Below, in pieces: positions 5,013-5,189 of a stretch of 5,189 bases of DNA (the first letter of the stretch is position 1; each line of letters starts with the position of its first letter). Under the pieces are notes generated by a model. It saw only the letters and a list, made by a program, of their open reading frames with translations. It had not been told where the DNA came from and searched no databases. Source of the DNA: Pseudomonadota bacterium (GTDB lineage Bacteria > Pseudomonadota > Gammaproteobacteria > GCA-001735895); contig JACZQS010000200.1 in the NCBI GenBank assembly GCA_022545625.1, forward strand, positions 1 to 5,189, read 5' to 3'. Position numbers and translations under genes: made by a program.

Positions 5013-5189
5013 GGAGCCTCTGATTAATTCTGGGTGAATCGGGTTGTGATTCAAAATGATCAAGTTCAAGGCGTGGAACGCAAGGCCGCTCATCGACATC
5101 CTGTCGCCGCGGCACTGGCACTTCCCTGTGCTGCGTAATAGCAGGGCTATTGCTAAGTTTCACAACGCAGAAATTGGTCATTTTGGGCA
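5013..5189. mobile_element. End of a probable IS or MITE-like repeat element, cut by the window edge
   Basis: After npr the sequence changes to a non-coding block beginning GGAGCCTCTGATTAATTC, which looks like an insertion-sequence terminal repeat. It directly follows CTAG (5009-5012), a 4-bp target of the type used by IS5-related elements. Inside, CAAAATGATCAA (5052-5063) recurs inverted at 5174-5185 with 11 of 12 matches, and the similarity continues weakly inward, giving a large stem with about 110 nt between. A smaller hairpin pairs CCCTG (5124-5128) with CAGGG (5142-5146). No transposase is visible, and the right end and any target duplication are outside the window. The family is inferred from appearance only. 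An ORF is open from ATG 5056 to the window end but shows no protein family features. Confidence 0.5.
5052..5185. repeat. Inverted repeat within the right-edge element
   Basis: The arms are 5052-5063 and 5174-5185, reverse complements with one mismatch. Beyond this core the inner flanks (5064-5079 and 5158-5173) remain loosely complementary if short gaps are allowed. The arms face each other across about 110 bp, so a transcript running out of npr could fold into a long imperfect stem and might serve as its 3' end. No T-run that would make it an intrinsic terminator is seen within the window. Confidence 0.6.

Noticed and set aside
4963..5181. Minus-strand ORF of 72 codons at the right edge
   Set aside because: It runs through the inverted-repeat element and the end of npr. 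Repeat sequences of this kind often give artefactual ORFs, and no domain is visible.
5056..5189. + strand ORF open to the window end, possibly a transposase start
   Set aside because: The 44 visible codons do not resemble a transposase N-terminus and the region is dominated by an inverted repeat, which favours non-coding sequence.

Overview
This window carries the conserved rpoN neighbourhood of a Gammaproteobacterium. All complete genes lie on the + strand in the order lptB, rpoN, hpf, ptsN, rapZ, npr. That order, together with the close protein resemblance to E. coli LptB, sigma-54, short HPF, EIIA(Ntr) and RapZ, makes the class assignment firm. The window does not look enteric. RapZ lacks the E. 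coli basic tail, the NPr-type HPr resembles HPr proteins of non-enteric gamma- and beta-proteobacteria, and the genes are spaced apart rather than tightly overlapped. No genus can be named from the sequence alone.

Layout. Positions 1-300 hold the last 99 codons of a class IV (branched-chain type) aminotransferase, closed by a textbook intrinsic terminator at 303-331. lptB then starts at a GTG (385), probably from its own extended -10 promoter. The usual partners lptC and lptA are not immediately upstream. rpoN (1187-2680), hpf (2732-3049) and ptsN (3146-3598) follow with gaps of 51 to 96 bp. The 168-bp ptsN-rapZ gap holds a 43-codon ORF overlapping the ptsN stop as ATGA, a perfect TATAAT, and a hairpin that covers the rapZ ribosome-binding region. 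rapZ (3767-4624) and npr (4722-4991) follow. From about position 5013 to the window end is non-coding sequence that looks like the end of an insertion sequence or MITE-like repeat, cut off by the window edge.

How the genes work together. LptB powers lipopolysaccharide transport. RpoN is the alternative sigma factor for nitrogen and stress genes. HPF hibernates ribosomes. NPr and EIIA(Ntr) are the phosphocarrier pair of the nitrogen-related PTS, whose EI partner ptsP is not in the window. RapZ controls amino-sugar (cell-envelope precursor) synthesis. Envelope building and nitrogen/carbon status are therefore encoded side by side.

I do not see a previously undescribed multi-gene system. The points worth a second look are small: the rapZ leader hairpin and promoter, the 43-codon ORF, mini-ORFs ending on the starts of rpoN and hpf, the separation of lptB from lptCA, and the repeat element at the right edge.
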